NCBI GenBank assembly: GCA_041661625.1
Contig: JBAZUB010000003.1
Coordinates: 1 to 64,000, forward strand
Length of the DNA stretch: 64,000 bases
Source: Patescibacteria group bacterium
GTDB lineage: Bacteria; Patescibacteriota; Patescibacteriia; JAHIZJ01
Direction of reading: 5' to 3'
The notes beneath the pieces were generated by a model. The model saw only the letters and a list, made by a program, of their open reading frames with translations. It was not told where the DNA came from and ran no database searches. Shown here one piece after another: positions 1 to 8,762 of this stretch. The position numbers and the translations under genes were made by a program. The stretch's first letter is position 1. Each line of letters opens with the position of its first letter.

Positions 1-477
1 TTCCTAGAACCATATGCGATCCAACCAGCCCCAAAACGCCAAGTTGCCCCTGATCCGAAACACCGCAATGTGATTATTGGAAAGTTTATCAATCACGTCA
101 TGGAACGCGGAAAGAAAACCGTCGCCCAGGGTGTGGTTTATGATATGTTGGAGATAGTTTCCGAAAAGACCAAGCAGGATCCGCTCGAGATATTCGATTC
201 AGCCATTCGCAACGTGTCTCCAGCCGTTGAAGTAAAATCGCGCCGGATTGGCGGCGCCAACTACCAGATTCCGATCGAAGTACGGGGCGACCGGCGGTTG
301 ATGCTGGCGATGCGCTGGATTATCAATGCCGCGCGCGGTCAAAAAGGCCGGAAAATGTCGCAGAAACTGGCCGACGAGATCATCGCCGCGGCTAATAGTC
401 AGGGTGAGGCGATCAAGAAAAAGGAAGATGTTCAACGGATGGCCGAGGCGAACAGAGCCTTCGCTCATTTCGCCTAA
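1..477 (+). CDS. rpsG: 30S ribosomal protein S7, 5' end outside window
   Basis: Primary 16S rRNA-binding protein of the small-subunit head. The reading frame is open from base 1. The visible residues include PKRQVAPDPKHRN before the conserved KFINHVMERGKK segment, which is the usual S7 N-terminal region, so translation starts just left of the window. The internal GTG at 70 would remove conserved residues and is not the start. SRRIGGANYQIP and the RWIINAAR helix are typical of the family. The next gene starts 9 bp downstream, and fusA follows it, so this is the str operon; rpsL is expected upstream but is not visible. Confidence 0.97.
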   Translation, partial: FLEPYAIQPAPKRQVAPDPKHRNVIIGKFINHVMERGKKTVAQGVVYDMLEIVSEKTKQDPLEIFDSAIRNVSPAVEVKSRRIGGANYQIPIEVRGDRRLMLAMRWIINAARGQKGRKMSQKLADEIIAAANSQGEAIKKKEDVQRMAEANRAFAHFA

Positions 478-485
478 GCTGCCGG

Positions 486-1184
486 ATGGATATGGATTTA
501 CCCACTGCCAGTTCAGCCGACCAGAGCGTCCGTTCCCGCCCATTGCGTTGGTATCGAAGGCGCTGGGTTATTGCCGTTGGTGTGGCTGTAATCATACTCG
601 CCGGAGGTTTGGCTTACTGGCGGGTAACGGTGGCGCGTACGATGCCGCAGTTTACCGACTTCGGAATCGACGATGATAGCGGCTCACAGTTGCGCGACCA
701 GTTGCTGGCGGCCACCAAGCGGGTTAAATCAGCTTGGCACGACGATGCCTATCCGATCGTGGTGTCGCTGATGTTCGAAGGGAACAAGGCATCGGAACAG
801 ACCCGGCCGATTGTTTATTTTTCCTCGCCCACCGATCTGAATAATGACTTTTTCGTCGAATTTTCACCTGATCTGAAGAGTATTGGTACCAGCGCCTCCG
901 AACCCAAAGAACAGATGCAGCCATTAGTCGGACGACAGGCTCTGACGCCGGATAACTGGCCGATCGGCTATAATGAGATTCTTAGAACGGCGGAAGAAAA
1001 CGGCGGCTGCCAGTTTCGAAAAGCCCACCCCAAAGCCCAAATCATTATGGAATTATCAAATACTCAGGGCATAGGTTCAGAATGGGCGGTGTATTATGCC
1101 GACCGGGACGAAGAGCTGAATATTTCCAAATTAACGGTATTTATCAATTCAATTACCGGACAAGTCAACGAAAAGAAATCATAA
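486..1184 (+). CDS. Membrane-anchored hypothetical protein inside the str operon
   Basis: 232 residues with no family I recognise. A basic N-terminus (RPLRWYRRRW) precedes one hydrophobic segment at about residues 28-47, and the remainder is soluble and probably extracytoplasmic. It contains an NGGCQFRKAHPKAQ stretch with a single cysteine. It lies 9 bp after rpsG and 32 bp before fusA on the same strand, so it should be co-transcribed with translation genes. That is an unusual place for a membrane protein. ATG 486 was chosen; an in-frame ATG at 492 would remove only two residues. Function unknown. Confidence 0.75.
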   Translation: MDMDLPTASSADQSVRSRPLRWYRRRWVIAVGVAVIILAGGLAYWRVTVARTMPQFTDFGIDDDSGSQLRDQLLAATKRVKSAWHDDAYPIVVSLMFEGNKASEQTRPIVYFSSPTDLNNDFFVEFSPDLKSIGTSASEPKEQMQPLVGRQALTPDNWPIGYNEILRTAEENGGCQFRKAHPKAQIIMELSNTQGIGSEWAVYYADRDEELNISKLTVFINSITGQVNEKKS

Positions 1185-1216
1185 CTAATTGATTCTATTA
1201 GACAAGGAGACTAACC

Positions 1217-3307
1217 GTGCCCCGAGAGTACAGCCTAGACCACACCCGTAATATCGGCATTATTGCCCACATCGATGCTGGCAAGACCACCGTCAGCGAA
1301 CGCATTCTTTTTTATACCGGCAAAAAGCATAAAATTGGCGAGGTCCATGAGGGTGAAGCCGAAATGGACTGGATGGAACAAGAGCAGGAACGCGGTATTA
1401 CCATTACCTCGGCGGCGACCACGTGCGCCTGGAAAGAACACCGGATCAACATAATCGATACGCCCGGCCACATTGATTTTACCGTGGAAGTACAGCGCAG
1501 CTTGCGGGTGCTTGATGGCGGGGTGGTGGTATTTGATGGCGTGGCTGGAGTCGAGCCGCAGTCCGAAACCGTCTGGCACCAGGCGGAGAAGTTCAACGTG
1601 CCGTTGATCGCTTTTGTGAACAAAATGGATCGAACTGGCGCTGATTTTTACGCCGACCTGGCTTCGATACACGAGCGACTGACCACGCACGCCCACCCTA
1701 TTCAGCTGCCGATTGGCGCCGAAGAGAATTTTCTGGGCCTGATTGATCTGTTTACCCGCCAGGCCTTTGTGTACAAGGATGAGCTAGGCAAAGAGTGGGA
1801 GGTCACCGAAGTGCCGGCCGATATGAAAGAATTGGTGGAAAAATACCGTTCCGAATTGATCGAAGCCATCGCCGAACAAGACGACGTGCTTCTAAACAAG
1901 GTGCTGGAAGGCCAGGAGCCAACCATTGAAGAATTAAAAACCGTTTTACGCCACGCAACGATCACTAACAAGATCGTGCCGGTATTATGCGGTTCGGCTT
2001 TGAAGAATAAGGGCGTGCAATTCCTGCTCGATTCCGTCAATGATTTCCTGCCCTCGCCATTGGACGTACCGCCGGTTAAGGGCCTGAACCCAAAGACCGA
2101 GCAGGAAGAAGAGCGCAAAGCCGATGAAAACGAACCCTTTGCCGCGCTGGCCTTCAAGATTGCGGCCGATCCTTACGTGGGTAAATTATGCTTTTTCCGG
2201 GTATATTCGGGCAAATTAACCGCCGGGTCTTATATCTATAACACGACTACGGGCGATAAAGAGCGAATTGGCCGGATTGTGCGTTTGCATGCCAATCATC
2301 GGGAAGAAGTGACCGAAGTGTATGCCGGCGATATCGCGGCGGCGGTCGGCCTGAAGAACACTTTCACAGGGCATACTATTTGTGATCCCGACCATCCGAT
2401 TATATTGGAATCAATCGTCTTTCCTGAACCGGTTATTTCCGTGGCCATCGAGCCGAAGACTAAGGCCGACCAGGAAAAGATGGGTATTGCGTTGGCTCGG
2501 TTAACCGAAGAAGACCCGACTTTCCGTGTGAAATCAAACGAAGAGACGAACCAAACCGTGATATCGGGCATGGGTGAACTGCATTTGGAGATTATCGTCG
2601 ATCGGATGAAGCGGGAATTTAACGTTGAAGCCAATACGGGCGCTCCCCAAGTCGCCTACAAAGAAACCATTCTCGGTAGTGCCGAGGGCGAAGGTAAATA
2701 CGTGCGCCAATCCGGCGGCCGCGGTCAGTATGGCCACTGTTGGATTAAGGTAGAACCTCGGGAACGCGGCACTGGCCATGAATTTGTCGACGAGGTGAAA
2801 GGCGGTGCCATTCCCAAAGAGTTCATCCTCCCTATTCGCAAGGGTGTCAATGAGTCATTGAGCAGTGGCGTGGTGGCCGGTTATCCGATGATCGATATCA
2901 AAGCTACGGTCTATGACGGCAGTTTCCACGAAGTCGACTCGTCCGAAGCCGCGTTTAAAATTGCCGGTTCCATGGCGCTCCAAACAGCCTGTAATAAGGC
3001 CAATCCGATTATTCTGGAACCAATCATGAAAGTCGAGGTAATTGTGCCGGAACAGTACATGGGCGACGTGATTGGCGATTTGAACTCAAAACGCGGCCAA
3101 ATACAGGAAATGAAGGATCGGGGCAATGCCAAGGTGGTTGACGCTAAAGTACCGTTGGCTGAAATGTTCGGTTATGCCACCCAACTTCGTTCAATCACTC
3201 AGGGTCGGGGCAGCTATAATATGGAATTTCTGGAATACGCCGAGGTGCCCAGACACATCGCGGAGCAGCTCAAAGAAGGCCGCACCGGCGGACGAAAGGG
3301 CCGTTAG
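1217..3307 (+). CDS. fusA: Elongation factor G
   Basis: Translocation GTPase of the ribosome, 696 residues, normal length. It starts with GTG at 1217, preceded by a strong AAGGAG at 1204-1209. The P-loop AHIDAGKT lies at residues 17-24, RGITI follows, then DTPGHIDF (G3) and NKMD (G4). The C-terminal half carries the usual domains, including GRGQYGH and GYPMIDIKATVYDG. It ends the str operon. No clear intrinsic terminator follows; tuf has its own promoter 160 bp downstream. Confidence 0.98.
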   Translation: MPREYSLDHTRNIGIIAHIDAGKTTVSERILFYTGKKHKIGEVHEGEAEMDWMEQEQERGITITSAATTCAWKEHRINIIDTPGHIDFTVEVQRSLRVLDGGVVVFDGVAGVEPQSETVWHQAEKFNVPLIAFVNKMDRTGADFYADLASIHERLTTHAHPIQLPIGAEENFLGLIDLFTRQAFVYKDELGKEWEVTEVPADMKELVEKYRSELIEAIAEQDDVLLNKVLEGQEPTIEELKTVLRHATITNKIVPVLCGSALKNKGVQFLLDSVNDFLPSPLDVPPVKGLNPKTEQEEERKADENEPFAALAFKIAADPYVGKLCFFRVYSGKLTAGSYIYNTTTGDKERIGRIVRLHANHREEVTEVYAGDIAAAVGLKNTFTGHTICDPDHPIILESIVFPEPVISVAIEPKTKADQEKMGIALARLTEEDPTFRVKSNEETNQTVISGMGELHLEIIVDRMKREFNVEANTGAPQVAYKETILGSAEGEGKYVRQSGGRGQYGHCWIKVEPRERGTGHEFVDEVKGGAIPKEFILPIRKGVNESLSSGVVAGYPMIDIKATVYDGSFHEVDSSEAAFKIAGSMALQTACNKANPIILEPIMKVEVIVPEQYMGDVIGDLNSKRGQIQEMKDRGNAKVVDAKVPLAEMFGYATQLRSITQGRGSYNMEFLEYAEVPRHIAEQLKEGRTGGRKGR

Positions 3308-3468
3308 CGCAGTTTTTCCAAGCTGCCACCAGAGCACTCTAAGTTACTCAATGCGGGGATAAACCCTTGACAAATCCCGCTATAAGAATAAAATAGTAAC
3401 ACTGTCGCATACAAAAATACCTAATATTAGCTCAAAATAATCATATATCAGCCCAAGTTTGGCTGGAC
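3308..3468 (+). other. fusA-tuf spacer without a gene
   Basis: I see no coding potential here. A TTGACA at 3367-3372 lacks a convincing -10 at 16-18 bp. The stretch is AT-rich before the tuf promoter. Confidence 0.6.
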
Positions 3469-3497
3469 TTGCGCAATTGAGAGCACTTTGCTATAAT
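3469..3497 (+). promoter_or_regulatory. Predicted sigma-70 promoter of tuf
   Basis: TTGCGC at 3469-3474 and a perfect TATAAT at 3492-3497 are separated by 17 bp. Transcription would begin about 70 nt upstream of the tuf ATG. Confidence 0.75.
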
Positions 3498-3569
3498 CTC
3501 TATTGCGAAACGATAAACAATTAATATTTACTGGGTTAATCTCCCAGACTAAGCCGAGGAATCATCACA

Positions 3570-4754
3570 ATGGCAGACAAATTTGAACGAAAAAAGCCGC
3601 ATGTAAACGTTGGTACTATCGGGCACGTCGATCACGGTAAAACTACCTTGACCGCGGCGATTTTGAAAGTTTTAAAAGACAAGGGTTTTGTCGCCCAGGA
3701 CAAGTCAGTCGATCAGATTGACAACGCGCCTGAGGAAAAAGAGCGCGGTATTACTATCGCGACGGCCCACGTTGAATATGAGTCCGAGAAGCGGCATTAC
3801 GCCCACGTTGACTGTCCGGGCCATGCCGACTATATCAAAAATATGATCACCGGCGCCGCCCAGATGGATGGAGCCATTCTGGTCGTGTCCGCCGCCGAGG
3901 GCCCGATGCCTCAGACCCGCGAACACATTCTGCTGGCTTATCAAGTAGGCGTACCGAATATCGTCGTCTACCTAAACAAAGTCGATCAGGTTGACGATCA
4001 GGAATTGATCGATTTGGTTGAAGTTGAAGTACGCGACTTGCTAAAGAAATACAAGTACCCCGGCGATACTATTCCGGTAATTCGTGGTTCCGCACTCAAA
4101 GCCCTGGAAGGCGATGAGGAACAGGCCAAGAGCATTATGCAACTTATCGAAGCACTCGATACCAGCATCCCGGAACCAAAACGGGCCACCGATCAGCCGT
4201 TCTTAATGCCGATTGAAGACATCTTCTCGATTGAAGGTCGCGGCACGGTCGTAACCGGCCGAATTGATCGCGGCGTGGTGAAATTGAACGATGAAGTAGA
4301 AATCGTTGGTATCAAACCAACCCAGAAAACTGTGGTCACCGGCATTGAAATGTTCAACAAGTCGCTGGATCAAGGCGAAGCGGGCGACAACGCCGGTATT
4401 CTGATTCGCGGCACCAAGAAAGAAGACGTCGAGCGCGGCCAAGTCTTGGCGGCGCCCGGCTCGATTACACCCCACTCTGAATTCGAAGGCGAAGTCTATA
4501 TTCTGACCAAGGAAGAGGGCGGCCGGCACACCCCGTTCTTCAACGGCTACAAACCCCAATTCTATGTCCGAACGACCGATGTTACCGGAGATGTCACACT
4601 GCCCGAAGGTACCGAAATGGTTATGCCGGGTGATACAGTAAACCTGAAGATCAAACTGATTGGCCCGGTGGCGCTGGAAGAGAAAGTTCGTTTCGCGATT
4701 CGCGAGGGCGGCCATACGGTCGGCGCCGGTATCGTTACGAAAATTATCAGCTAA
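3570..4754 (+). CDS. tuf: Elongation factor Tu
   Basis: Delivers aminoacyl-tRNA to the ribosome; 394 residues, normal length. The P-loop GHVDHGKT is at residues 18-25. RGITIATAHVEYE, DCPGHADYIKNMITGAAQMD and NKVD follow in order, and the C-terminal GGRHTPFFNGYKPQFY region is typical. ATG at 3570 is preceded by GAGGA. rpsJ begins 49 bp downstream, so tuf and rpsJ may share a transcript. Confidence 0.99.
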   Translation: MADKFERKKPHVNVGTIGHVDHGKTTLTAAILKVLKDKGFVAQDKSVDQIDNAPEEKERGITIATAHVEYESEKRHYAHVDCPGHADYIKNMITGAAQMDGAILVVSAAEGPMPQTREHILLAYQVGVPNIVVYLNKVDQVDDQELIDLVEVEVRDLLKKYKYPGDTIPVIRGSALKALEGDEEQAKSIMQLIEALDTSIPEPKRATDQPFLMPIEDIFSIEGRGTVVTGRIDRGVVKLNDEVEIVGIKPTQKTVVTGIEMFNKSLDQGEAGDNAGILIRGTKKEDVERGQVLAAPGSITPHSEFEGEVYILTKEEGGRHTPFFNGYKPQFYVRTTDVTGDVTLPEGTEMVMPGDTVNLKIKLIGPVALEEKVRFAIREGGHTVGAGIVTKIIS

Positions 4755-4803
4755 CCAGATTACTGACACCGCTCGACCGGATCGTTAACAATCAACCGAT
4801 ACC

Positions 4804-5142
4804 ATGCCAAACCCAGTCGCCAACGAGACCACCGATGAAAAGCAGCGCATCCGGATAAAGATTCGGGCGTATGATCACAAGATTATCGACCAATCTACCC
4901 GCACGATCATTGATACGGCGGAACGCAGTGGCGCTCAGGTGTGTGGTCCGATACCGTTGCCGACAGAGAAGAGCAAGTATACCGTGATCCGCTCGCCATT
5001 CGTACACAAGAACTCCCGGGAGCAATTCGAGATGCGGGTACACAAGCGGCTGATCGATATCATCAATCCAACAGCCAAGACGGTTGATGCGCTGATGAGC
5101 CTCAATCTGCCGGCGGGCGTGGATATCGAAATCAAGATGTAA
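4804..5142 (+). CDS. rpsJ: 30S ribosomal protein S10
   Basis: Head protein of the 30S subunit, also a transcription antitermination factor (NusE) in studied bacteria. 112 residues with IRIKIRAYDHKIIDQS, GPIPLPT and KYTVIRSPFVHKNSREQFEMRVHKR, all hallmarks of S10. The N-terminal MPNPVANETTDEKQR is somewhat longer than usual. It is separated from rplC by 210 bp holding several hairpins, unlike the tight spacing in the rest of the operon. Confidence 0.98.
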   Translation: MPNPVANETTDEKQRIRIKIRAYDHKIIDQSTRTIIDTAERSGAQVCGPIPLPTEKSKYTVIRSPFVHKNSREQFEMRVHKRLIDIINPTAKTVDALMSLNLPAGVDIEIKM

Positions 5143-5352
5143 GTAATTCACAACTGAATATAGGGTCCGCCTGCGCTCCTCGATAGAACTCGGAGCTACG
5201 GTGGACAGGTAAATAGGTTCCGGGGATGACAATACATGAATTGGTCATCCTGATAGGGGAAAGTCGCGTTAATCCCCGGATAACAATTTGCCATCAAAGA
5301 CCGGGCTATCCGCTTTTTGCTGGCTACCGGTTTTTTAGATGTATCGATCAAT
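5143..5352 (+). promoter_or_regulatory. Structured rpsJ-rplC leader with terminator-like hairpin
   Basis: Three hairpins can be seen. GCTCC/GGAGC lies around 5174-5196. A perfect GGATGAC/GTCATCC stem is at about 5224-5250. ACCGG (5300-5304) pairs with CCGGT (5327-5331), followed by six T residues at 5331-5336, only 16 bp before the rplC ATG. The last has the form of an intrinsic terminator or attenuator and may control rplC onward. Ribosomal-protein autoregulation of S10 operons is known elsewhere; the assignment here is inference. Confidence 0.5.
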
Positions 5353-5988
5353 ATGAAATTCATTCTTGGTAAAAAAATAGGCATGTCACAGATATTCCGG
5401 GACAACGGTGAAGCCGTGCCGGTAACTGTGGTTGAGGCTGGCCCGTGCCCAGTGACGCTGGTTCGTTCCCATGAAAAAAACGGGTATGAAGCTATTCAGA
5501 TCGGCTTTGGTATGAAGAAAAAACAGACTCGGCCGACCCAAGGACAGCTGAAGGATTTGCCGGCCGTGCGTTACCGACGTGAATTTCGATTGGCCACACC
5601 GGGTGAATATAAGCGTGGCGATACCATCAAGGCGGAGCAGTTTAATCCGGGAGATGTGGTGAAGGTAACCGGTATATCAATGGGTAAGGGATTCCAGGGC
5701 GTGGTGAAACGGCATGGTTTCCACGGCGGTCCCGCTTCACACGGACACAAAGACAATCTGCGCGCGCCCGGTTCGATCGGCGCCGGCGGCATTCAGCGGG
5801 TGCTAAAAGGAACTCGTATGGCAGGCCGCATGGGTAATGATCAAATCACGGTACGAAATCTAGAAGTTGTGGAAGTCTGTCCCGAAGAAAACCTCATCTT
5901 GATAAAAGGTGCCGTGCCGGGGGCACGCAACGCGTTATTAAAGATTCAGACGCTGAAAGAGGCGCCGATTGAAAATACGAAGGCATAA
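5353..5988 (+). CDS. rplC: 50S ribosomal protein L3
   Basis: Early-assembly 23S rRNA-binding protein, 211 residues. It begins MKFILGKKIGMSQIF, the canonical L3 N-terminus; an in-frame upstream start at 5317 lies within the leader hairpin and was not used. GFQGVVKRHGF, GPASHGHKDNLRAPGSIG and GRMAGRMGN-type motifs are present (TRMAGRMGNDQ). Four bases separate it from rplD. Confidence 0.98.
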   Translation: MKFILGKKIGMSQIFRDNGEAVPVTVVEAGPCPVTLVRSHEKNGYEAIQIGFGMKKKQTRPTQGQLKDLPAVRYRREFRLATPGEYKRGDTIKAEQFNPGDVVKVTGISMGKGFQGVVKRHGFHGGPASHGHKDNLRAPGSIGAGGIQRVLKGTRMAGRMGNDQITVRNLEVVEVCPEENLILIKGAVPGARNALLKIQTLKEAPIENTKA

Positions 5989-5992
5989 TTGC

Positions 5993-6628
5993 ATGATCAA
6001 ACTTAATGTCAAAGATCAGAATGGAAAAGTAGTCGGCGAAACGGTATTAGAGCCGGCAATATTTGAAGCACCTGCAAAGGTTGACTTGGTTCATCAGGTC
6101 GCGGTAGCTATGGCCGCAAACGCCCGTCCAGTGTTGGCTAACGTCAAGAACCGGTCGGACGTACGCGGCGGCGGTCGCAAACCGTGGAAACAAAAGGGTA
6201 CTGGCCGGGCCCGCCAAGGTTCTATCCGTGCGCCACAATGGCGCGGCGGCGGATCAGTGTTTGGCCCGAAGAGTGATCGTAATTTTGCCCAGAAGATCAA
6301 TAAGAAGATGAAGCGCGCCGCGCTATTTGGTGTTTTAAGTGATCGAGCTAAGCATGAACACGTTTCGATCGTTGATAAATTTGATTTGGATGTCCCTAAA
6401 ACTAAGTCGCTAGTTACTTTATTTAAAAATGTTGGTTTGCCTCAGAGCGGCGTACTTTTCATAATTCCCAAGAGCAATCTGGCCATCCAGCAATCCGGTC
6501 GTAATCTTCCCAAAATCGATATTCGTCCAGCCAATAGTCTCAATGTAGTTGATGCGCTTAACCACCGCCAGATCATTTTTACGAGCGAATCACTAGCGGC
6601 ATTTACCAATCTCTATATCAAGAAGTAA
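5993..6628 (+). CDS. rplD: 50S ribosomal protein L4
   Basis: 211 residues. The extended loop NVKNRSDVRGGGRKPWKQKG and TGRARQGSIRAPQWRGGG, which reaches the exit tunnel, is fully conserved. ATG 5993 was chosen because it restores the normal L4 N-terminus (MIKLNVKDQNG); a start at 5969 would overlap rplC. Gene order rplC-rplD-rplW is conserved. Confidence 0.98.
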   Translation: MIKLNVKDQNGKVVGETVLEPAIFEAPAKVDLVHQVAVAMAANARPVLANVKNRSDVRGGGRKPWKQKGTGRARQGSIRAPQWRGGGSVFGPKSDRNFAQKINKKMKRAALFGVLSDRAKHEHVSIVDKFDLDVPKTKSLVTLFKNVGLPQSGVLFIIPKSNLAIQQSGRNLPKIDIRPANSLNVVDALNHRQIIFTSESLAAFTNLYIKK

Positions 6629-6632
6629 TCAT

Positions 6633-7088
6633 ATGAGTTTTCTCGACCGATTCAAGAAGCAACACGATCGCCAACCGGAACGCAGCACCGCGGCTCTCTT
6701 GGCGAAATCGGAAACGAAACCCAAAACACCGACCGAATCAAAGTCAGTCGTCAAAACTTCTGCCGCTAAGAAAGCTGACAGCAGTCGTAATCACAAAACA
6801 ATGCCTGGGGCATTTCGTCTGGTCAGCCGCCCGTTGATAACCGAGAAAACGGCCCAGCTAGGTGCATTGAACAAATATGTTTTTGAGGTTCCGATTTCTG
6901 CCAACCGACAGGAAGTGGCTAAGGCGATTCGTAGCATATATAATGTTGCGCCGATCCAGGTAAATATGCTTCGCGTATCGGGCAAGTCGGTACGCTACGG
7001 ACAGTCCAGCGGAATAACCAAAGACTGGAAAAAAGCCATTGTGACCGTGGCGGCGGGGCAGACTATTAATGTTCAGGACGGAGTATAA
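6633..7088 (+). CDS. rplW: 50S ribosomal protein L23 with N-terminal extension
   Basis: The L23 core begins near residue 60 (RLVSRPLITEKT) and carries the KYVFEVPISANRQEVAKAI segment that docks factors at the exit tunnel. The first 55-60 residues are a Lys/Ser/Thr-rich, probably disordered extension absent from most bacterial L23 proteins. Total 151 residues against about 95-100 usual. Start ATG 6633 lies 4 bp after rplD. Confidence 0.96.
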   Translation: MSFLDRFKKQHDRQPERSTAALLAKSETKPKTPTESKSVVKTSAAKKADSSRNHKTMPGAFRLVSRPLITEKTAQLGALNKYVFEVPISANRQEVAKAIRSIYNVAPIQVNMLRVSGKSVRYGQSSGITKDWKKAIVTVAAGQTINVQDGV

Positions 7089-7090
7089 TC

Positions 7091-7921
7091 ATGGCTATCA
7101 AACGATACAAACCTACCACCTCGGGAATGCGCCATGCTAGCGTATTAGTTGATCGTACCTTGACGAAGGAGCGTCCCCACAAGTCATTGATTGAAATAAT
7201 CAAGCGTACGGGTGGTCGGAATAACCATGGTCGTATTACCGTACGGCATCGGGGCGGCGGGCATCGCCGGTTTTACCGATTGGTTGACTTTCGCCGCGAT
7301 CAATATGACCAAGTTGCGACTGTGTTGAGGCTGGAATACGATCCAAATCGTACGGCTAACTTAGCGCTGATTCAATATCCATCAGGCGATAAATCGTATA
7401 TACTAGCACCTAATACTTTAAAGGTTGGCGATAGCGTGGTTTCATCTCGTGACAAAGTCGAGATTAAACCAGGTAATCGGATGCCGTTAAAGCACATCCC
7501 GATCGGTATGCAGCTCTATGAAATCGAATTCACGCCTGGTCGAGGCGCCACTCTGGCCCGATCGGCTGGCAACAGTATCGCCCTGATGAGTTTGGAGGGT
7601 GATTTCGCCCAACTCAAGCTGCCCTCCGGTGAAATTCGACATTTTTCGAAAGACTGCATGGCGACTATAGGCGTTGTGGGCAATGCTGATCACAAAAATA
7701 TCCGAATAGGCAAAGCCGGTCGGATGCGGTGGAAGGGCATTCGTCCAACCGTGCGCGGCAAAGCCATGAATCCAGTCGACCACCCACATGGCGGTGGCGA
7801 AGGCAAGCACCCGATTGGCATGAAGCATCCGAAGACTCCTTGGGGCAAACCGGCCCTGGGGGTAAAGACGCGGCCACAGAAGAAAGAATCCAATCGTTTG
7901 ATAATTAAACGAAGGAAATAA
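7091..7921 (+). CDS. rplB: 50S ribosomal protein L2
   Basis: 276 residues, normal length. Contains GGRNNHGRITVRHRGGGHRR, the SVVSSRDKVEIKPGNRMPL region, and the NPVDHPHGGGEGKHPIG motif near the peptidyl-transferase centre with the conserved histidine. The stop codon directly abuts the rpsS ATG. Confidence 0.98.
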   Translation: MAIKRYKPTTSGMRHASVLVDRTLTKERPHKSLIEIIKRTGGRNNHGRITVRHRGGGHRRFYRLVDFRRDQYDQVATVLRLEYDPNRTANLALIQYPSGDKSYILAPNTLKVGDSVVSSRDKVEIKPGNRMPLKHIPIGMQLYEIEFTPGRGATLARSAGNSIALMSLEGDFAQLKLPSGEIRHFSKDCMATIGVVGNADHKNIRIGKAGRMRWKGIRPTVRGKAMNPVDHPHGGGEGKHPIGMKHPKTPWGKPALGVKTRPQKKESNRLIIKRRK

Positions 7922-8263
7922 ATGTCACGGAGCCTGAAAAAAGGACCATTTACCGATCCGAAATTACTCAAGAAATTGGGTAAGTTACGGGTGGGCGATA
8001 AAACGGTGATCAAAACCTGGTCGCGAGATTCCGTGATTTCACCGGCGATGGTAGGGTTTTATTTCGGGGTGCACAATGGTCGCGAGCACACATCTGTTTT
8101 CGTAGTCGAAAACATGGTCGGGCACCGATTGGGTGAATTTTCACCAACTAAAAAATTCGTGCGCCATGGTGGTCGAATGCAGCGCGATCAAGAAGCGGCT
8201 GCCGCTGACGCACAACGCAAACAGGCCGCCCCGGAACCAGACAAGGCCCCAGCCAAGAAATAA
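7922..8263 (+). CDS. rpsS: 30S ribosomal protein S19 with C-terminal tail
   Basis: 113 residues; the first 90 match S19 (MSRSLKKGPF, TWSRDSVISPAMVGF, VVENMVGHRLGEFSPTKKF). A tail rich in Ala, Gln, Pro and Lys extends beyond the usual end of about 92 residues. It forms part of the 30S head with S13, which is not in this window. Confidence 0.97.
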   Translation: MSRSLKKGPFTDPKLLKKLGKLRVGDKTVIKTWSRDSVISPAMVGFYFGVHNGREHTSVFVVENMVGHRLGEFSPTKKFVRHGGRMQRDQEAAAADAQRKQAAPEPDKAPAKK

Positions 8264-8275
8264 TTTACGAAGATT

Positions 8276-8749
8276 ATGGAAGTTACCGCCAATTTATATC
8301 ACTATCGCAGTTCCTCGCTCAAGGTCAGACTGGCTACCCAGTTTGTCCGTGGTCTGCCTGTCGCCAAGGCTCAAGCTCAGCTTCAGTTCTCACCCCGAGC
8401 GGCCGCCAAGCCGATATTAAAGCTACTAAATTCGGCTATTGCCAACGCGGAACATAATCACAAGATGTCAACCGAAGGCTTGTATATCAAAGAGTTGCTT
8501 GTAACTGAGGGCGCCACACTGAAACGATTTCGCCCCCGGGCGTTCGGCCGCGCCGGCACTATTCGTAAGCGAACTGTCCACGTTACTTTGGTGCTAGCTG
8601 ACCGTAATGCGGGCAAGACAAAAGAAAAGGTTGCCACAGCTAAGGTGGCCAAAACAGCCGAGGCCAGCCATCCGAAAACGACCGCCAAACCAGACGCCGC
8701 GAAAAAATCTACGGCTAAAGCAGCCGATAAAAAACCAGCCGTAACCTAA
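8276..8749 (+). CDS. rplV: 50S ribosomal protein L22 with Lys/Ala-rich tail
   Basis: The L22 core occupies about residues 1-115, with KVRLATQFVRGLPVAKAQAQL, NSAIANAEHN, and the beta-hairpin GATLKRFRPRAFGRAGTIRKRT that lines the exit tunnel. The last 40 residues are a low-complexity Lys/Ala/Thr tail. 157 residues versus about 110 normal. Confidence 0.97.
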   Translation: MEVTANLYHYRSSSLKVRLATQFVRGLPVAKAQAQLQFSPRAAAKPILKLLNSAIANAEHNHKMSTEGLYIKELLVTEGATLKRFRPRAFGRAGTIRKRTVHVTLVLADRNAGKTKEKVATAKVAKTAEASHPKTTAKPDAAKKSTAKAADKKPAVT

Positions 8750-8762
8750 CTCATCTATTACT

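Noticed and set aside
14..76. ATG at 14 as rpsG start
   Set aside because: It is in the wrong frame and meets a TGA within 20 codons; the S7 frame is open to the window edge.
3367..3396. Second tuf promoter at TTGACA 3367
   Set aside because: No acceptable -10 at 16-18 bp.
4203..4769. 188-codon minus-strand frame under tuf
   Set aside because: Mirror frame of the tuf coding sequence; no ribosome site or family resemblance.
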